From Alphaproteobacteria bacterium (GTDB lineage Bacteria > Pseudomonadota > Alphaproteobacteria > Micropepsales > Micropepsaceae): a stretch of 64,000 nt of DNA. This document shows, piece after piece, positions 17,155-25,097 of the stretch. Made by a program: the position numbers and the translations under genes. Each line of letters opens with the position of its first letter. The stretch's first letter is position 1. The notes beneath the pieces were generated by a model. That model had not been told where the DNA came from. It saw only the letters and a list, made by a program, of their open reading frames with translations, and searched no databases. Location: NCBI GenBank assembly GCA_947465395.1, contig CANIAL010000007.1, forward strand, positions 1 to 64,000, given 5' to 3'.

Positions 17155-17191
17155 AGCCCCCGCTTTTTTCCATGGTTGGGGAAAGCGGGCT
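17155..17191 (-). promoter_or_regulatory. Leader hairpin overlapping the symporter ribosome site
   Basis: In the minus-strand transcript AGCCCGCTTT pairs with AAAGCGGGGGCT (two bulged G), just before ATG 17150. The 3' arm contains the purine-rich GCGGGGG that would serve as ribosome-binding site. It might occlude translation or mark a weak attenuator; there is no T-run, so it is not a simple terminator. Confidence 0.35.
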
Positions 17192-17207
17192 GCGAGTCAA
17201 ATGTTGC

Positions 17208-17900
17208 CTAAAGGACGGGCAAGGCGCGGCGGCCATAGGCGATATCCATGGCGGCGCGGGCCAGGATGGCGGTGGAATCCAGCAGCGGCACCGCAACATC
17301 GCCCGCGCCCAGCACCAGCGGCACTTCGGTGCAGCCGGCGATGATATGGGCCGCGCCCTGGTCCGCCAGGCCTTTCGCCAGCGTTGCCATGCGGGCCTTG
17401 ATGGCGGCACCGGTGTCGCCGGTCTTGATGTCATAAAGAAGCGTCATCAGCGCTCCGCGGTCCGGCAGCAGGATGGTCCGTGCCCCCAGCGCCTTTTGAT
17501 AAAGCCCGGCATCCAGGCAACCCGCCGCCGCCATCAATCCCACCGGCGCGGACCCGGCGGGCAGCGCCGCCACGGTCTCTGCAATCATGTCCAGAAGCGG
17601 AATGGAAATCGCGGCGCGGATGTCGGCTGCGAAGGCGTGCGCGGTGTTGCAGGCGATGACCAGGAAATCCGCGCCGGACTTTTCAAGGCCGCGCGCCATC
17701 TCGGCAAGCTGGGGCCCGGGCGACGGACCCTTGCCCGCGATGGCCAGGTTGCGGTCGGGCAGCAGGGGATTGTTGTCCACCAGCATGCGCACGCAGTCCT
17801 GGTCCGACTTGCCAAATGAGAGACGCAGCATCCGGTCCATGAGATCCAGCGTCGCCGCCGGTCCCATGCCGCCAATGATGCCGACCGTAAGACGCTTCAT
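17208..17900 (-). CDS. Aspartate/glutamate racemase family protein
   Basis: 230 aa from MKRLTVGIIGGMGPAAT, the family's typical opening. The two catalytic cysteines are present: C84 in IACNTAH and C190 in AGCTEV. It interconverts L- and D-aspartate or glutamate by two-base proton transfer without cofactor. The ATG overlaps the stop of the upstream D-cysteine desulfhydrase gene (ATGA), so the two enzymes are made together. The symporter for acidic amino acids follows 57 bp later. It is cytoplasmic. Confidence 0.92.
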   Translation of the reverse strand: MKRLTVGIIGGMGPAATLDLMDRMLRLSFGKSDQDCVRMLVDNNPLLPDRNLAIAGKGPSPGPQLAEMARGLEKSGADFLVIACNTAHAFAADIRAAISIPLLDMIAETVAALPAGSAPVGLMAAAGCLDAGLYQKALGARTILLPDRGALMTLLYDIKTGDTGAAIKARMATLAKGLADQGAAHIIAGCTEVPLVLGAGDVAVPLLDSTAILARAAMDIAYGRRALPVL

Positions 17901-18895
17901 CGGCCTTCGAGAATGTTTTGATAGGCATACAGCGCGGGCGCGCCGCCGGTATGCAGGAAGAGAATATTTTCTTTCGCGCCGAATTCTTTTTTGCGCGCCA
18001 TGCCGATCAGGCCCGCCATCGCCTTGCCGGTATAGACAGGGTCCAGCAGGATGGCCTCGTTCCGCGCCGTCATCTGCACGGCTTCCACCATTTCGGGCGT
18101 GGGCAGGGAATAGCCAGGCCCCACCCATTCATCACGGCAGACCACATCCTGCCGCCGCAGCTCGCCACGAATGCCCGCCAGCGCGGCGCATTTTTCCGCC
18201 AGAGCAAAGACATTGCCTTCTTGCTCCGGGCGGGGGCGGCGCACATTCACGCCGATGATGGGAATGTCCACGCTGCATCCGGCCGCGCCCACCAGCATGC
18301 CGGCATGGGTGCCGGCGCTGCCGCTGGCCAGCACGATGCGGTCAATTTTCAGGCCCATGTCGAAAAGCTGGCCGTTCATTTCCTCGAAGCAGGCGACATA
18401 GCCCAGCGAGCCAAGCGCGTTCGAGCCGCCGCCGGGAATGATGTAGCCCTTGCGGCCTAGTTTCTTCAGGTCGGCGGCGACGGCTTCCATCGCGGCCTGC
18501 AGATCGTCGCCCAGTTTCACAACCGAGACGCTTTCCACGCCCAGCAGGTTGAACAGGAAATTGTTGCCGCTGGCGTCCGGCTTGTAGGAGCCGGGCACGC
18601 GCTCTTCCAATATCAGGCGGCACTTCAACCCTTCCTTGGCGGCGGCGGCCAGGGTCAGGCGGGCATGGTTGGACTGCACCGCGCCCACCGTGATCACGGT
18701 ATCGGCACCTTGCGCCATCGCATCGGCCACCAAAAACTCCAGCTTGCGCGTCTTGTTGCCGCCCGATGCCAGTCCGGTCAGGTCGTCGCGCTTGATGAAG
18801 ACATTGGCGCCAATCGCGGCGCCAAGGCGCGGCATGGCCTCGATGGGCGTCGGCGCATTTGTGTAGCGGCGGCGGGGAAATCTTGCTAAATGCAT
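17897..18895 (-). CDS. dcyD: D-cysteine desulfhydrase / ACC-deaminase-family PLP enzyme
   Basis: 332 aa. PLP lysine K48 is in SGGNKTRKLE, with the phosphate and substrate loop VGAVQSNHARLT. The C-terminal TGGAPALYAY is diagnostic of the DcyD/ACC-deaminase group. N-terminal RFPRRRYTNAPTPIEAMPRL also fits. It most likely splits D-cysteine to pyruvate, H2S and ammonia. ACC deaminase is the alternative and cannot be fully excluded without alignment of the active-site Tyr/Glu pair. First gene of the minus-strand run to 13068, divergent from the threonine dehydratase gene. Confidence 0.88.
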   Translation of the reverse strand: MHLARFPRRRYTNAPTPIEAMPRLGAAIGANVFIKRDDLTGLASGGNKTRKLEFLVADAMAQGADTVITVGAVQSNHARLTLAAAAKEGLKCRLILEERVPGSYKPDASGNNFLFNLLGVESVSVVKLGDDLQAAMEAVAADLKKLGRKGYIIPGGGSNALGSLGYVACFEEMNGQLFDMGLKIDRIVLASGSAGTHAGMLVGAAGCSVDIPIIGVNVRRPRPEQEGNVFALAEKCAALAGIRGELRRQDVVCRDEWVGPGYSLPTPEMVEAVQMTARNEAILLDPVYTGKAMAGLIGMARKKEFGAKENILFLHTGGAPALYAYQNILEGR

Positions 18896-18953
18896 GGGCC
18901 GGCTCCTTCGCGGGCAAGTATGCGGGAATTGCCCCGCCTTTCAACCGACACCA

Positions 18954-19958
18954 ATGCCCGACCCCGAGATACCCCAATATAAAGACATCTTGGCCGCCGC
19001 CGCCCGCATCGCGCCCTATGCCGTGCGCACGCCGCTGGTGGAAAGCCCCGTGCTGTCGGCGCGGCTGGACCGGCCGGTATTCCTGAAACTGGAATTGCTG
19101 CAGCGGACTGGGTCTTTCAAGTTTCGCGGCGCGGTCAACCGGCTGGCGCTGATCCCGGAAGCAGCACGTGCGGGCGGCGTGGTGGCTTTCTCCAGCGGCA
19201 ATCACGCGCAAGGGGTGGCGGCGGCTGCGGCCCTGTTCGGCATGAAGGCGTTGATCGTGATGCCCGCCGATGCGCCGCGCGCCAAGATTGCGGGCACCGC
19301 AGCCCTGGGGGCCGAGATCGTGCATTATGACCGGGTGCACGATGACCGCGAGGCGATTGCCGCGAAAATATGCGCGGAACGCGGAGCGACATTGGTCGCG
19401 CCCTATGACGATCCCATTGTCATGGCGGGGCAGGGCACAGCGGGGCTTGAGATCGCGGAAGATGCAAAACGGTTTGGCGTGACCTTGGAACAGGTATTGG
19501 TGCCGGTATCGGGCGGCGGGTTGGCGGCGGGCATCGCCCTGGCGCTGAAAGGCGCGGGCGAGACGGTAACGGTGCACAGTGTCGAGCCGGAAAATTACGA
19601 CGGCATGCGCCGATCCCTGGAAGCGGGGACACGCGTGGCCGCACCGGGCGGAAAACTGTCCATGGCGGACGCGCTGATGGCGCCAATCCCCGGCCACCAC
19701 GTCTTCGCGCTGGCCGAGGGCTTGCTGGGCGCGGGGCTGGTTGTCAGCGAGGATGAACTGGAGCGGGCGCTGAGTTTTGCAGCGCAGAAGCTGAAGCTGT
19801 TTGTGGAGCCGGGCGGCTCTGCCGCGCTGGCGGCGGCATTGGCCAGGAAAGCGCCCGGCCCAAAAAACAACAAAGGCGCGCTTTGTTTGGTGTTGTCGGG
19901 CGGCAATGCGGATTTTGCAACCGTGGCGAATGCCGTGGCGCGGATTCCTGAACCTTAA
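18954..19958 (+). CDS. Threonine/serine dehydratase (PLP fold type II)
   Basis: 334 aa from MPDPEIPQYK. PLP lysine K56 is in GSFKFRGA; other sites are SSGNHAQG and the phosphate-binding SGGGLAAG. The C-terminal SGGNAD closes the domain. It lacks the ACT-type regulatory domain of biosynthetic IlvA (about 500 aa), so it is a catabolic dehydratase or serine-racemase-like enzyme. It gives 2-oxobutyrate or pyruvate plus ammonia. The ribosome site is weak. It is divergent from dcyD, and its 3' end overlaps the convergent transporter gene by 4 bp. Confidence 0.9.
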   Translation: MPDPEIPQYKDILAAAARIAPYAVRTPLVESPVLSARLDRPVFLKLELLQRTGSFKFRGAVNRLALIPEAARAGGVVAFSSGNHAQGVAAAAALFGMKALIVMPADAPRAKIAGTAALGAEIVHYDRVHDDREAIAAKICAERGATLVAPYDDPIVMAGQGTAGLEIAEDAKRFGVTLEQVLVPVSGGGLAAGIALALKGAGETVTVHSVEPENYDGMRRSLEAGTRVAAPGGKLSMADALMAPIPGHHVFALAEGLLGAGLVVSEDELERALSFAAQKLKLFVEPGGSAALAAALARKAPGPKNNKGALCLVLSGGNADFATVANAVARIPEP

Positions 19959-20869
19959 ATCCCGCCACTCTCGATCAAGATGACGCCGCCCGCGATCAGG
20001 GTCGCGCCGACTGCCTTGCGGACAAGATTGCGCGCCGACATATCCTCGCGCCCCAGCTTCGGGAAAAACAGAGTCAACAATATGCCGAAGCTGAAAACGA
20101 AAAAGGTAGTGGTGGAAGAAATGGCCGAGACCAGCGCCACCGGCGCCAGCATGCTGGCGTAACGCACGCCAAGGCCTGCGCCCAAATTGACCAGCTCGTT
20201 GGCGGCGTTGATTCCAATCACCGCGCCGGGATTGGCGCGAAACAAGTCCGCGAACTGACGGCGATAGGCGGGCCGCGCAAAAAACGCCAGGCCCACGAAA
20301 GCCTGGCCCACAAATGTCCAGAAGGTCACGGTCCAGAAATCATCGCGGATGGCGAAATATTTGAACATCACGCTGGAGACGGCCAGCACAAAGGTGCAGC
20401 CCAGCATCAGCACAACCACGCGCACGTTGAAACCCTTGAAATTCATCCCGTTGTTCAAGGACAGGCCCAGCGCGCCGATCAGGATCAAGGCGCCGCCGAA
20501 AATCTGGCCCGGCTTCAGGCTTTCGTGCAGGAAGATATAGCCCAGCATGAAAGTGAAAAGCGTGGAGGCCTGGAACAGGGGCGCCACCACGGACGCTTCC
20601 TCGCTCTGGATGGCGCGCAGGTAGAAAAGTATGGCGCTGATATAGAGCGCGCCGGAAAACATCATCACCGCGATGGGACCGGGCGCGGGCGACAGCACAT
20701 GCGGCTGCACGACATAGATCACTGGCAGCAAAGCCGCCCCGATCAGCGCCGTGAACAGGATCAGCACATTGGTGTCGGCGTCACGGAAATATTTGTCCAC
20801 CAGGTATTTGTCGATGTGCGTGGACACGGCCCACAGCAGGGGGCCGGAAAAGGCATAGAGCAGCCACAT
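19955..20869 (-). CDS. EamA/DMT-family transporter
   Basis: 304 aa with ten predicted helices in two EamA repeats. The first carries FYLRAIQSEEASVVAPLFQ and LGYIFLHESLKPGQIFGGALILIG; the second carries RYASMLAPVALVSAISSTTTFFVF. The Glu in FLHESL is typical of the family. It would export metabolites or amino acids from the inner membrane; the substrate is unknown. It begins one base inside the stop of the upstream small lipoprotein gene, so the pair is co-transcribed. Confidence 0.85.
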   Translation of the reverse strand: MWLLYAFSGPLLWAVSTHIDKYLVDKYFRDADTNVLILFTALIGAALLPVIYVVQPHVLSPAPGPIAVMMFSGALYISAILFYLRAIQSEEASVVAPLFQASTLFTFMLGYIFLHESLKPGQIFGGALILIGALGLSLNNGMNFKGFNVRVVVLMLGCTFVLAVSSVMFKYFAIRDDFWTVTFWTFVGQAFVGLAFFARPAYRRQFADLFRANPGAVIGINAANELVNLGAGLGVRYASMLAPVALVSAISSTTTFFVFSFGILLTLFFPKLGREDMSARNLVRKAVGATLIAGGVILIESGGI

Positions 20870-21207
20870 CAGCCGGCAGGCTGTTTCTTGATCGGCACTT
20901 CCAGGCGGTAAAGCTTCAGCGCCAGCCAGTCCTTGGGCTCAAAGCACAACGCGCCGGTCTGGAAGGCGCCCGTCGCCACGCCCGTCACCACCGCATGCAT
21001 GTCGCAGACGATGCCCGGGTCCCAGCCGATGAAGCGGTAGCCGGCCTTGTCCATGCAGGCGCGGATAGAATTGAACGGCTCGCCCGCATGCATGTTGCTG
21101 GGCGCGGCCACCTTGCAGGCGCTGAGCTGTTTTTGCTGGTCGGAATAACAGCCCGCCAGGATGGGCAGGGCGGCGGCAAGTATCAAAAGCGTCCGAAACC
21201 GGGCCAT
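20869..21207 (-). CDS. Small lipoprotein, 112 aa
   Basis: The signal peptide and lipobox are MARFRTLLILAAALPILAGC-Y, so the mature protein would start at Cys20. Four further cysteines (in SACKVA, RACMDK, GIVCDM and GALCFEP) could form two disulfides. AACMDKAGY-like text (IRACMDKAGYRF) occurs in several small alphaproteobacterial lipoproteins. Function unknown. It is upstream of and overlapping the EamA transporter gene, and divergent from ligD. Confidence 0.75.
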   Translation of the reverse strand: MARFRTLLILAAALPILAGCYSDQQKQLSACKVAAPSNMHAGEPFNSIRACMDKAGYRFIGWDPGIVCDMHAVVTGVATGAFQTGALCFEPKDWLALKLYRLEVPIKKQPAG

Positions 21208-21302
21208 TATTGCCTCGCTTATCTCGCATGGAATCTAGCAGAAAATCGATTCCGCCGCAGGGGATTTTTTCAGTCCCGGGACCATAATTGCGCCCCAATA
21301 TT

Positions 21303-21327
21303 GGAACCGCCACGCATGTGACGCTTT
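21303..21327 (+). promoter_or_regulatory. Possible weak EcfG-type promoter of ligD
   Basis: GGAAC (21303-21307), 16 nt, then CTTT (21324-21327) against the EcfG consensus GGAAC-N16/17-CGTT. That is one mismatch in the -10. It ends 19 nt before ATG 21347. It is credible mainly because ligD/ku are under general-stress sigma control in some alphaproteobacteria and the next gene has a perfect copy. Confidence 0.35.
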
Positions 21328-21346
21328 TCTCAACCGGAGACGCACC

Positions 21347-23938
21347 ATGCCCGCGCAAAAGCCAAAACAGAAACTGGGCCTCTACCGGGCCAAGCGCGAT
21401 TTCCAGAAGACCAGCGAGCCCAGCGGTGCTGCCAAGGTGGCGTCCGCGCCCGCCTTGCGCTTCGTGATCCAGAAACATGCCGCCACGCGGCTGCATTATG
21501 ACTTTCGCCTGGAATGGGAGGGCGTCTTCAAAAGCTGGGCGGTGACGCGCGGGCCCTCGCCCGATCCCGCAGACAAGCGCCTGGCAGTAGAGGTGGAAGA
21601 CCATCCGCTCGATTACGGCGATTTCGAAGGCACTATTCCCAAGGGCCAGTATGGCGGCGGCACGGTTCAGTTGTGGGATCGCGGCTTCTGGAAGCCGGAC
21701 GGCGATGCGACCCGGATGCTGAAAAAAGGCGATTTGAAATTCGTGCTGGCGGGCGGACGGCTGAAAGGCGGCTGGGTGCTGGTGCGGATGCGGCATGACA
21801 GGAATGGGGGCAAGCGCAACAACTGGCTCTTGATCAAGCACAAGGATGAATATGCGAAGGCGGGCAAGGGCGAGGCGATTCTGAAAGACGATGCCTCCAT
21901 CGCTTCGGGCCGCGCCATGGCCGACATCGCGGCGGGCAAGGGCAAGAAGCCCAGCCCCTTCATGCTGAAGAAAAGCTATGGCGCCGATGCGGTCTGGAAC
22001 AGCAAGGGCGGCATGGCGGAAACGGCAGCGAAGAAGAAAAAATCTGCGCCCGCGAAAAAAACGAAAATTCCCGTCTTCATTGCGCCGCAGCTTTGCCGCC
22101 TGGAGGACAGGCCGCCATCGGCCCCGGGCTGGGCGCATGAGATCAAGTTTGACGGCTATCGCGTGCAGGCGCGGGTGGAAGGCGGCAAGGCGCGGCTCTT
22201 CACCCGCAAGGGCCTGGACTGGACGTCGCGCTTTCCCGAAATCGCAAAAGCCGCCGCGCAGTTGCCCGATGTGATCCTGGACGGGGAGATCGTGGCGCTG
22301 GATCACAACGGCGCGCCGGATTTCGCGGGGCTGCAGGCGGCGTTGTCGGAGGAGAAAACCGCCGGGCTGGTCTTCTTCGCTTTCGACCTGCTGTTCGAAG
22401 AGGGCGAAGATTTGCGCAAGCTGCCGTTGCGGGACCGCAAGGCGCGGCTGGAGGCGCTGGTCACGGCGCATGAAAAGAAACTGGCGGTGCTGCGCTATGT
22501 CGAACATTTTTCCAATGGCGGTGATGCGGTGCTGCAATCGGCCTGCCGCATGTCGCTGGAAGGCATTGTCTCCAAGCGGCTGGATGCGCCCTATCGTTCG
22601 GGGCGCGGCGACACCTGGGTAAAAGCCAAATGCCGCGCCGGGCATGAAGTGGTGATCGGCGGCTGGTCCACCACGGCGGGAAAATTCCGCTCGCTTCTGG
22701 TGGGCGTGCATCGTGGCAAGCATCTGATCTATGTGGGCCGGGTCGGCACCGGCTATGGCGGCAAGACGGTGGCGCGGCTGCAGCCGCAACTGAAGAAGCA
22801 GGAAAGCAAAACCAATCCCTTCCAGGGCGATACCGCGCCGCGCGCCGAGGCGGGCATGCATTGGGTAAAGCCGAAGCTGGTGGCGGAAATCGAATTCGCC
22901 GGCTTTACGGGCGATGGCATGGTGCGACAGGCGTCCTTCAAGGGGTTGCGGCAGGACAAGTCGGCGGACGAGGTGGAAGCGGAAGTGCCAACCGGCAAGA
23001 CGGCGCTGGCAAAACCGAAAGCGGCAAAAGCTCAAACTTCCAAAGCAAGATCCAGCGTGGTGATGGGCGTTCCCATCTCCAAGCCGGACAAGCCGCTATG
23101 GCCCGATGCGGGCGACGGCAAGCCGGTGACCAAGCTGGAGCTGGCGGAGTATTTTGAAAAGATCGGCGAATGGATGCTGCCGCACATCAAGGGTCGGCCA
23201 TGCTCCATCGTGCGCGCCCCGGATGGTGTGAACGGCCAGCATTTCTTCCAGCGCCATGCCGGACAGGGCAGCTCCAGCCTGTTCACGGAGATTAAAGTGT
23301 CCGGCGAAGCGTATCTGGCCATTGACCGGGTGGAGGCGCTGGCGGCTGCCGCCCAGATGGGAGCGCTGGAACTGCATCCCTGGAACTGCCAGCCCGATGC
23401 GCCGCTGGTGCCGGGACGCTTTGTCTTTGACCTGGACCCCGCGCCGGATGTGGAATTCGCGGATGTGATTGCTGCGGCCAAGGAAATGAAGGCGCGGCTG
23501 GAGGCGTTGGGCCTTGTCGCCTTTTGCAAGACGACCGGCGGCAAGGGTCTTCACGTGGTGACGCCCATCAAGCGCGAAAAGCTGGACTGGAAGGCGGGGA
23601 AGGCCTTTGCCCATGCCGTGTCCGCCGCCATGGCCGCAGACAGTCCTGACAAATACCTGGTCAACATGTCGAAGAAAGCGCGGACGGGAAAAATCTTCCT
23701 CGATTACCTGCGCAATGATCGCACTGCCACCGCCGTGGCGCCGCTCAGCCCGCGCGCACGGGCGGGCGCCACCGTCTCCATGCCGCTGAACTGGAGCCAG
23801 GTGAAAAAAGGCCTGGACCCCGCGCAGTTCACGGTCCGCACAGCGCCCGGTCTTTTGGCCCGCGCCAGGCCCTGGGAAGATTGGTGCGAAAGCGAACGTC
23901 TGCTGACGGCTGCGCTGAAGAAATTCACGCGAAGCTGA
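21347..23938 (+). CDS. ligD: ATP-dependent DNA ligase D (PE-ligase-polymerase)
   Basis: 863 aa with GGAGA upstream of ATG. Three domains follow in order. The 3'-phosphoesterase domain (about 35-165) has [19 protein letters not shown] and [20 protein letters not shown] Lys/Ala linker (about 222-241) follows. The ATP ligase (about 242-560) has adenylated K267 in HEIKFDGYR and DGEIVALD. The AEP primase/polymerase (about 570-863) has the catalytic DLDPAPD and VVTPIKR. It repairs double-strand breaks by bacterial non-homologous end joining with Ku, in the cytoplasm. No ku gene lies in this window, which is unusual because ku is often adjacent. Confidence 0.96.
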   Translation: MPAQKPKQKLGLYRAKRDFQKTSEPSGAAKVASAPALRFVIQKHAATRLHYDFRLEWEGVFKSWAVTRGPSPDPADKRLAVEVEDHPLDYGDFEGTIPKGQYGGGTVQLWDRGFWKPDGDATRMLKKGDLKFVLAGGRLKGGWVLVRMRHDRNGGKRNNWLLIKHKDEYAKAGKGEAILKDDASIASGRAMADIAAGKGKKPSPFMLKKSYGADAVWNSKGGMAETAAKKKKSAPAKKTKIPVFIAPQLCRLEDRPPSAPGWAHEIKFDGYRVQARVEGGKARLFTRKGLDWTSRFPEIAKAAAQLPDVILDGEIVALDHNGAPDFAGLQAALSEEKTAGLVFFAFDLLFEEGEDLRKLPLRDRKARLEALVTAHEKKLAVLRYVEHFSNGGDAVLQSACRMSLEGIVSKRLDAPYRSGRGDTWVKAKCRAGHEVVIGGWSTTAGKFRSLLVGVHRGKHLIYVGRVGTGYGGKTVARLQPQLKKQESKTNPFQGDTAPRAEAGMHWVKPKLVAEIEFAGFTGDGMVRQASFKGLRQDKSADEVEAEVPTGKTALAKPKAAKAQTSKARSSVVMGVPISKPDKPLWPDAGDGKPVTKLELAEYFEKIGEWMLPHIKGRPCSIVRAPDGVNGQHFFQRHAGQGSSSLFTEIKVSGEAYLAIDRVEALAAAAQMGALELHPWNCQPDAPLVPGRFVFDLDPAPDVEFADVIAAAKEMKARLEALGLVAFCKTTGGKGLHVVTPIKREKLDWKAGKAFAHAVSAAMAADSPDKYLVNMSKKARTGKIFLDYLRNDRTATAVAPLSPRARAGATVSMPLNWSQVKKGLDPAQFTVRTAPGLLARARPWEDWCESERLLTAALKKFTRS

Positions 23939-23943
23939 ATTCT

Positions 23944-23968
23944 GGAACTTCGGCATGGCGCAGACGTT
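23944..23968 (+). promoter_or_regulatory. EcfG-type general-stress promoter of the hemerythrin gene
   Basis: GGAAC (23944-23948), a 16-nt spacer, then CGTT (23965-23968): a perfect match to the alphaproteobacterial EcfG/RpoE2/PhyR-regulon consensus. It starts 5 nt after the ligD stop and ends 36 nt before ATG 24005. Confidence 0.75.
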
Positions 23969-24004
23969 GCCACCCCGCCAAACATCATCATCAGGAACAT
24001 CACC

Positions 24005-24532
24005 ATGAGCATGAAGAGCACCATCAAGGCCGCAAGCGACAAGGTCGCGGAAGTCTTTTCCACCAAGCCGGAAAAGGCGGGCGACATGGACATACTGGAC
24101 AAGTTGCACATGGAGCATGACGAAGTGCAGGAGCTTTTGGAAAAGATCGTCGAAAGCCGCAAGACCGCCGAGCGCAAGACGCTGCTGGCGAAAATCCGCA
24201 AAGCGCTGATCCCCCACACCAAGGCGGAAGAAAGCGTGGTCTATGACGCCATCATCGCGGTCAAGAATGCGAAGAACAAGATTGACGGCGCCGAAGGCTA
24301 TGTCGAACACGAACTGGCCGACCGCACGCTGGCCCGGCTGTCCAAGATTCGCAATTTGACCTCGCCGGAATTCACGGCCACCGCCAAGGTGCTGAAAGAA
24401 CTGATCGAGCATCATGTGAAGGAAGAAGAGCGCAACATCTGGGCCGATGTGCGCGAGAAGTTCGATGCCAAGGCGCGCATTGCCATGAACCGCCGCTTCG
24501 AGGCCGCCAAGAAGAAGGTCAGGGTGGCCTGA
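24005..24532 (+). CDS. Hemerythrin HHE-domain protein
   Basis: 175 aa. The four-helix HHE pattern is visible: HMEHDEVQELL, HTKAEESVVYD, YVEHELADRTLARL and HHVKEEERNIW supply the His/Glu set for a di-iron site. A basic N-terminus (MSMKSTIKAASDKVAE) and C-terminus (AAKKKVRVA) frame the domain. It likely binds O2, NO or iron, or scavenges peroxide, under stress. Such proteins are common members of the general stress response. It has its own EcfG-type promoter and a strong terminator behind it. Confidence 0.88.
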   Translation: MSMKSTIKAASDKVAEVFSTKPEKAGDMDILDKLHMEHDEVQELLEKIVESRKTAERKTLLAKIRKALIPHTKAEESVVYDAIIAVKNAKNKIDGAEGYVEHELADRTLARLSKIRNLTSPEFTATAKVLKELIEHHVKEEERNIWADVREKFDAKARIAMNRRFEAAKKKVRVA

Positions 24533-24551
24533 GCGGACGGATGGGAATACG

Positions 24552-24586
24552 AAAAAGCCCGGCGGTGATTCCGCCGGGCTTTTTTA
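24552..24586. terminator. Bidirectional intrinsic terminator
   Basis: Stem AAGCCCGGCGG (24555-24565), loop TGATT, CCGCCGGGCTT (24571-24581), with an A-run on the left and a T-run on the right. It serves the hemerythrin gene on the plus strand and the DUF6496 gene ending at 24587 on the minus strand. Confidence 0.92.
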
Positions 24587-24784
24587 TTATTTCCTGGATG
24601 ACTTCTTTTTAGGCACCTTCTTGCCCTTTTTTCGGGCTTCCGAAAGCCCGATGGCGATGGCTTGCTTGCGGCTTTTGACCGTGCCGCCTTTGCCGTCTTT
24701 GCCGCTTTTCAGGGTGCCTTTCTTTTCCTTGGTGACAGCGCGCTCCACGTCCCTGGATGCGGATTTGGAATATTTGCGGGCCAT
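24587..24784 (-). CDS. DUF6496 small basic protein
   Basis: 65 aa, very Lys-rich, opening MARKYSKSASRDVERA and containing GTLKSGKDGK, VKSRKQAIAIGLSEARKKG and ending KKKSSRK, the pattern of the DUF6496 family. It probably binds nucleic acid given the charge; the function is not established. It lies downstream of the DUF3309 gene and may share its stress-type promoter. Confidence 0.85.
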   Translation of the reverse strand: MARKYSKSASRDVERAVTKEKKGTLKSGKDGKGGTVKSRKQAIAIGLSEARKKGKKVPKKKSSRK

Positions 24785-24797
24785 GAAACCTCCTTTG

Positions 24798-24953
24798 CTA
24801 GATCCGTCCCAATACCACCAGGATCAAAAGGATCAGCAAAACCACGCCCAACCCGCCGCTGGGGCCATAGCCCCAGCCCGTGCTGTAGCCCCACATGGGC
24901 ACCGAGCCGACAATCGCCAGCACCACCAGAATCAGAAGTAACAATCGCAACAT
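24798..24953 (-). CDS. DUF3309 small membrane protein
   Basis: 51 aa: two hydrophobic stretches (MLRLLLLILVVLAIVG and GVVLLILLILVVLG) around WGYSTGWGYGPSGG, the family's signature. It is an inner-membrane miniprotein frequent in alpha- and betaproteobacteria, often stress-inducible. It is the first gene of the DUF3309-DUF6496 pair, 13 bp apart. The long open frame covering it from the amtB/bio strand side is an antisense shadow; only this C-terminal segment is real. Confidence 0.85.
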   Translation of the reverse strand: MLRLLLLILVVLAIVGSVPMWGYSTGWGYGPSGGLGVVLLILLILVVLGRI

Positions 24954-24986
24954 GGGGTTTTCCGCCTTTTGAACCTTCCGGGGAAC

Positions 24987-25011
24987 AACGGGCCGGGGCG
25001 CGATTGGTTCA
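24987..25011 (-). promoter_or_regulatory. Near-consensus EcfG-type promoter for DUF3309-DUF6496
   Basis: On the minus strand TGAAC (25011-25007), 16 nt, then CGTT (24990-24987): one mismatch from GGAAC-N16-CGTT. The -10 ends 33 nt before ATG 24953. Confidence 0.5.
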
Positions 25012-25097
25012 ACCTGTGACGGTCTGGCGCTAGTCAGGACCTTGTCAGGAGGGGCGGGCTTCGCCATTTTGCGGGCCGACGCGCACGGGGAATTGGG

